7,603 nucleotides of DNA, taken from contig NZ_CAMLGT010000188.1 of the NCBI RefSeq assembly GCF_946479605.1, forward strand, positions 1-7,603. The letters run 5' to 3'. The position numbers and the translations under genes were made by a program. The notes beneath the pieces are model-generated. The model did no database searches and was not told the origin of the DNA. It saw only the letters and a program-made list of their open reading frames with translations. This stretch comes from an uncultured Lacibacter sp. (GTDB lineage: Bacteria; Bacteroidota; Bacteroidia; Chitinophagales; Chitinophagaceae). Positions 5,525 through 7,603 of this stretch are shown here, piece after piece. Position 1 is the first letter of the stretch. Each line of letters opens with the position of its first letter.

Positions 5525-6640
5525 GTGACCGGTCAAAAAAACATACGTGTACTGCTTGCCCCGCTTGACTGGGGACTGGGGCATGCCACCCGCTGTGTTC
5601 CGCTTGTCCGTTTGTTACAGGAACAGGGTTGTGAAGTTGTGCTTGCAGCCGATGCTGCTGTGGCTGCCTTGCTTGGTAAGGAGTTTCCCGGCATTACCAT
5701 AAAACAGCTGAAAGGTTATGACATCAGGTACAGCAGCGGCTCATCGCTTGCTGCAAGTATGTTATGGCAACTGCCCCGCATTTTTTCCAGCATACGTTAC
5801 GAACATGAATGGCTTAATGAGGTGCTGGAGCAGGAAACATTTCATCTCATTATCAGCGATAACAGGCCCGGCTTTTACAGCAGGCGTGTTCCATCGGTTT
5901 ACATCACACACCAGCTGCTCATTCATTCAGGCAAGGGCGCATGGATGAACCGTTTGCTGCAGCAACTCCATCACCGGTATATCAAACAGTTTACTTCTGT
6001 TTGGGTACCCGATTTTGAAACGCAACCCAATCTTGCAGGTGAGCTTTCGCATCCCGGCAAGCCATTGGCACAACCGGTTTATCTTGGTGCATTATCACGC
6101 ATGCAAGCGGTGAGCAATACGATCAACTATGATCTGCTCATCCTTTTATCCGGTCCGGAACCTCAACGCAGTTTATTGGAAGAAAAACTGCTGGAGCAAC
6201 TTTCATCCATCAACAAAACTGTTTTGCTTGTACGTGGTTTGCCTGCAACTAGCAATACCCCTTTGCAATTGCCCGGGCATATTACCGTATTTGATCATTT
6301 ACCGGCAGCACAATTACAGGAAGCAATCTGCATGTCGGAACTGGTAATCTGTCGCAGTGGCTACACCACGTTAATGGACCTGGTGAAGCTGCAGAAAAAA
6401 GCGGTACTCATTCCCACACCCGGTCAGCCGGAACAGGAATACCTTGCACATTACATGCAGCAACAGCAGTTGTTTCCACAGCTGCTGCAAACAGAAGCAA
6501 GTGTTGAAAAAGCCCTTGCACTTGCAACATCATTTCCTTACCGGCAATTGTTTACCGCTGCAGATTTTGAGCAGTACAAACAGGTTGTTGCAAATGAGTT
6601 GACACAACTCTTGAAAGAAAGTAACTCCGCTGATCTATGA
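5525..6640 (+). CDS. GT-B fold glycosyltransferase (MurG/family 28-like)
   Basis: This is a predicted cytoplasmic or membrane-associated glycosyltransferase using a nucleotide-sugar donor; the acceptor is unknown. From the GTG start (371 aa) an N-terminal Rossmann-like half opens with VLLAPLDWGLGHATRC (9-24), whose GLGHATR resembles the glycine-rich acceptor-side loop of MurG-like enzymes. ISDNRPGFYS follows near 110-119. The C-terminal half has LLILLSGPEPQR (about 204-215) and a donor-binding stretch with SELVICRSGYTTLMDLV (about 271-287) and PTPGQPEQEYLA (about 297-308), a pattern shared with MurG and family 28 C-terminal domains. It is too divergent and lacks the context to be MurG itself. 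There is no in-frame ATG upstream, where the frame is closed by TAA at 5489-5491. Start candidates are the adjacent TTG (5522) and GTG (5525); GTG is preferred as the commoner alternative. It overlaps the LOG-family gene tail-to-tail by 6 bp. Confidence 0.85.
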   Translation: MTGQKNIRVLLAPLDWGLGHATRCVPLVRLLQEQGCEVVLAADAAVAALLGKEFPGITIKQLKGYDIRYSSGSSLAASMLWQLPRIFSSIRYEHEWLNEVLEQETFHLIISDNRPGFYSRRVPSVYITHQLLIHSGKGAWMNRLLQQLHHRYIKQFTSVWVPDFETQPNLAGELSHPGKPLAQPVYLGALSRMQAVSNTINYDLLILLSGPEPQRSLLEEKLLEQLSSINKTVLLVRGLPATSNTPLQLPGHITVFDHLPAAQLQEAICMSELVICRSGYTTLMDLVKLQKKAVLIPTPGQPEQEYLAHYMQQQQLFPQLLQTEASVEKALALATSFPYRQLFTAADFEQYKQVVANELTQLLKESNSADL

Positions 6641-7369
6641 ACCAAGGCGATGCCTGCGTTCGAACAGCCAGGCAAATGGTTTTGGTTTTTCCGGCCTCAG
6701 ATCAAAACGTTTAATACTTCGTTCACGCAGCACTTCTATTGCTTCTTCTACGGAGTCGGTTACAATAAACAACTGGTCATCATCCTCCGAAATGGTGCCT
6801 CTTTGTTTCATCAACGCCACGTGCTCCATCATTTCTTTGTGGTATTGTTTGCCCATTACGATCACAGGGAAGTCTTTGATCTTTTTTGTTTGTATGAGTG
6901 TGATGGATTCAAACAACTCATCAAGCGTACCAAAACCGCCGGGCATGCAAATGAATGCATAGGAATATTTAATGAGTAGTGTTTTACGTACAAAGAAATA
7001 CCGGATATCCACCCACGCATCAAGATAAGGATTGGGATTTTGCTCAAAAGGCAGTATGATATTGCAACCCACACTGCGGCCGCCCACATCCTTTGCTCCA
7101 CGGTTAGCCGCTTCCATTAAACCGGGGCCACCACCCGTCATAACCGTGAAGCCGATCTTTGCTACTTCACTTCCCACTTTACGGGTGAGGTCGTAAAACT
7201 CATGTCCTTCGTTGTAACGTGCCGAACCGAAGATGGTAACACAGGGACCCACAAATGCAAGACTCCGGTAACCTTTTATAAACTCCAGTAACACTTTCCA
7301 TGCAAACTTAAATTCACGCCAGCGGCTCTGCGGCCCTTCCAAAAATTTTATTTCACTCGGATGATTCAT
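6635..7369 (-). CDS. LOG-family protein (TIGR00730-like, lysine decarboxylase fold)
   Basis: The family contains cytokinin-activating LONELY GUY phosphoribohydrolases, which release the base from nucleoside 5'-monophosphates, and bacterial nucleotide-metabolism relatives; older annotations wrongly say lysine decarboxylase. The 244-aa product has GSAR (48-51), TGGGPGLMEAANRGA (78-92) and the hallmark PGGFGTLDE (143-151, matching PGGxGTxxE), with RK at 128-129 before it. All the phosphate-binding and catalytic motifs look intact. About 40 residues precede the Rossmann core, including a helical aromatic/basic stretch, making it longer than the compact LOG proteins of about 180-200 aa. An upstream TTG at 7411 would add 14 residues, but the ATG at 7369 starting MNHPSEIKFLEG is preferred. 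The stop codon overlaps the end of the glycosyltransferase gene. The substrate in this organism cannot be read from the sequence. Confidence 0.93.
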   Translation of the reverse strand: MNHPSEIKFLEGPQSRWREFKFAWKVLLEFIKGYRSLAFVGPCVTIFGSARYNEGHEFYDLTRKVGSEVAKIGFTVMTGGGPGLMEAANRGAKDVGGRSVGCNIILPFEQNPNPYLDAWVDIRYFFVRKTLLIKYSYAFICMPGGFGTLDELFESITLIQTKKIKDFPVIVMGKQYHKEMMEHVALMKQRGTISEDDDQLFIVTDSVEEAIEVLRERSIKRFDLRPEKPKPFAWLFERRHRLGS

Positions 7370-7448
7370 GAGATAGATTTTATCGTGTGGGTGAAGATAA
7401 CAACAGATCAATCAGCATGTGTTTATTATCATTTTAAAAGGCGAATAG

Positions 7449-7479
7449 TTGTATGTCTCATTTCATAACCGTATTTTTA
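7449..7479 (+). promoter_or_regulatory. Candidate promoter for the gene starting at 7560
   Basis: A TTG at 7449-7451 and TATTTTTA at 7472-7479 are separated by 20 bases. This fits the Bacteroidota -33/-7 layout with one mismatch in the -7 element (final G replaced by A). Transcription would start near 7486, leaving a leader of about 75 bases. This is weak evidence from motif spacing alone. The surrounding 190-bp region between the LOG-family gene and this gene shows nothing else convincing. Confidence 0.3.
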
Positions 7480-7559
7480 CTGTCTCCCTCCAAATCCCCT
7501 GAAATATCATTCCATCCTAAAGGGGCCAATAATTGTAAACATCAAACATCACTTACATC

Positions 7560-7603
7560 ATGAAAAAAATCCTGTTTTTTTCAGCTGTAGCCGTATCACT
7601 ATT
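7560..7603 (+). CDS. 5' end of a gene for a probable exported protein (truncated by window)
   Basis: ATG at 7560 opens a frame reading MKKILFFSAVAVSL before the window ends, that is 14 complete codons plus 2 bases. Two lysines followed by a hydrophobic run are typical of a Sec signal peptide. The leader before it is AT-rich without an obvious Shine-Dalgarno, as is usual in Bacteroidota. The mature protein lies outside the window, so no function can be given. It could also be a lipoprotein if a lipobox follows. Confidence 0.6.
   Translation, partial: MKKILFFSAVAVSL

Noticed and set aside
7496..7525. CCCCT/AGGGG inverted repeat in the leader of the gene at 7560
   Set aside because: The stem is only 5 bp with a 20-base loop, which is expected by chance, and no T run follows.

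Overview
The window looks like an ordinary chromosomal stretch from a member of the Bacteroidota, most probably a Chitinophagaceae relative. The reasons are: a RecQ with a Bacteroidota-style C-terminal extension; perfect or near matches to the Bacteroidota promoter -7 element TAnnTTTG and few obvious Shine-Dalgarno sites; a GT-B glycosyltransferase with the N-terminal motif LLAPLDWGLGHATRC that I associate with this phylum; and degenerate 7-bp intergenic arrays of the ATTCACC type. The taxonomic assignment is inference from these features. I see no mobile element, CRISPR array, tRNA or rRNA.

Layout: positions 1-123 hold two 55-bp copies of a 7-bp-periodic repeat directly downstream of recQ. 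recQ (minus, 127-2436) encodes a RecQ helicase with a lysine/alanine-rich tail. A 286-bp divergent intergenic region has candidate promoters for both flanking genes and a small hairpin in the recQ leader. On the plus strand, kdsD/kpsF (arabinose-5-phosphate isomerase) is followed after 79 bp by a mannose-1-phosphate guanylyltransferase gene. That 79-bp gap is filled almost entirely by a second, inverted 7-bp repeat array ending at the manC-type start codon. A 19-bp perfect hairpin (4956-4997) separates these genes from a minus-strand pair of small genes: a 55-aa putative lipoprotein (5290-5457) and an unrecognised 83-aa charged protein (5023-5274). Divergent to them is a GT-B glycosyltransferase (5525-6640, non-ATG start). 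It overlaps tail-to-tail by 6 bp with a LOG-family (TIGR00730-like) gene on the minus strand (6635-7369). A divergent intergenic region then leads to the first 14 codons of a plus-strand gene for a probable exported protein, cut by the window edge.

Function: kdsD and the guanylyltransferase supply precursors for surface polysaccharide (arabinose-5-phosphate for Kdo, and GDP-mannose), and the nearby glycosyltransferase could act in the same general area. RecQ and LOG are housekeeping or nucleotide-metabolism genes without an obvious link to them. The least explained items are the two heptameric repeat arrays, the tiny lipoprotein/83-aa pair, and a candidate leaderless promoter at kdsD. I do not see convincing evidence for a new multi-gene system.
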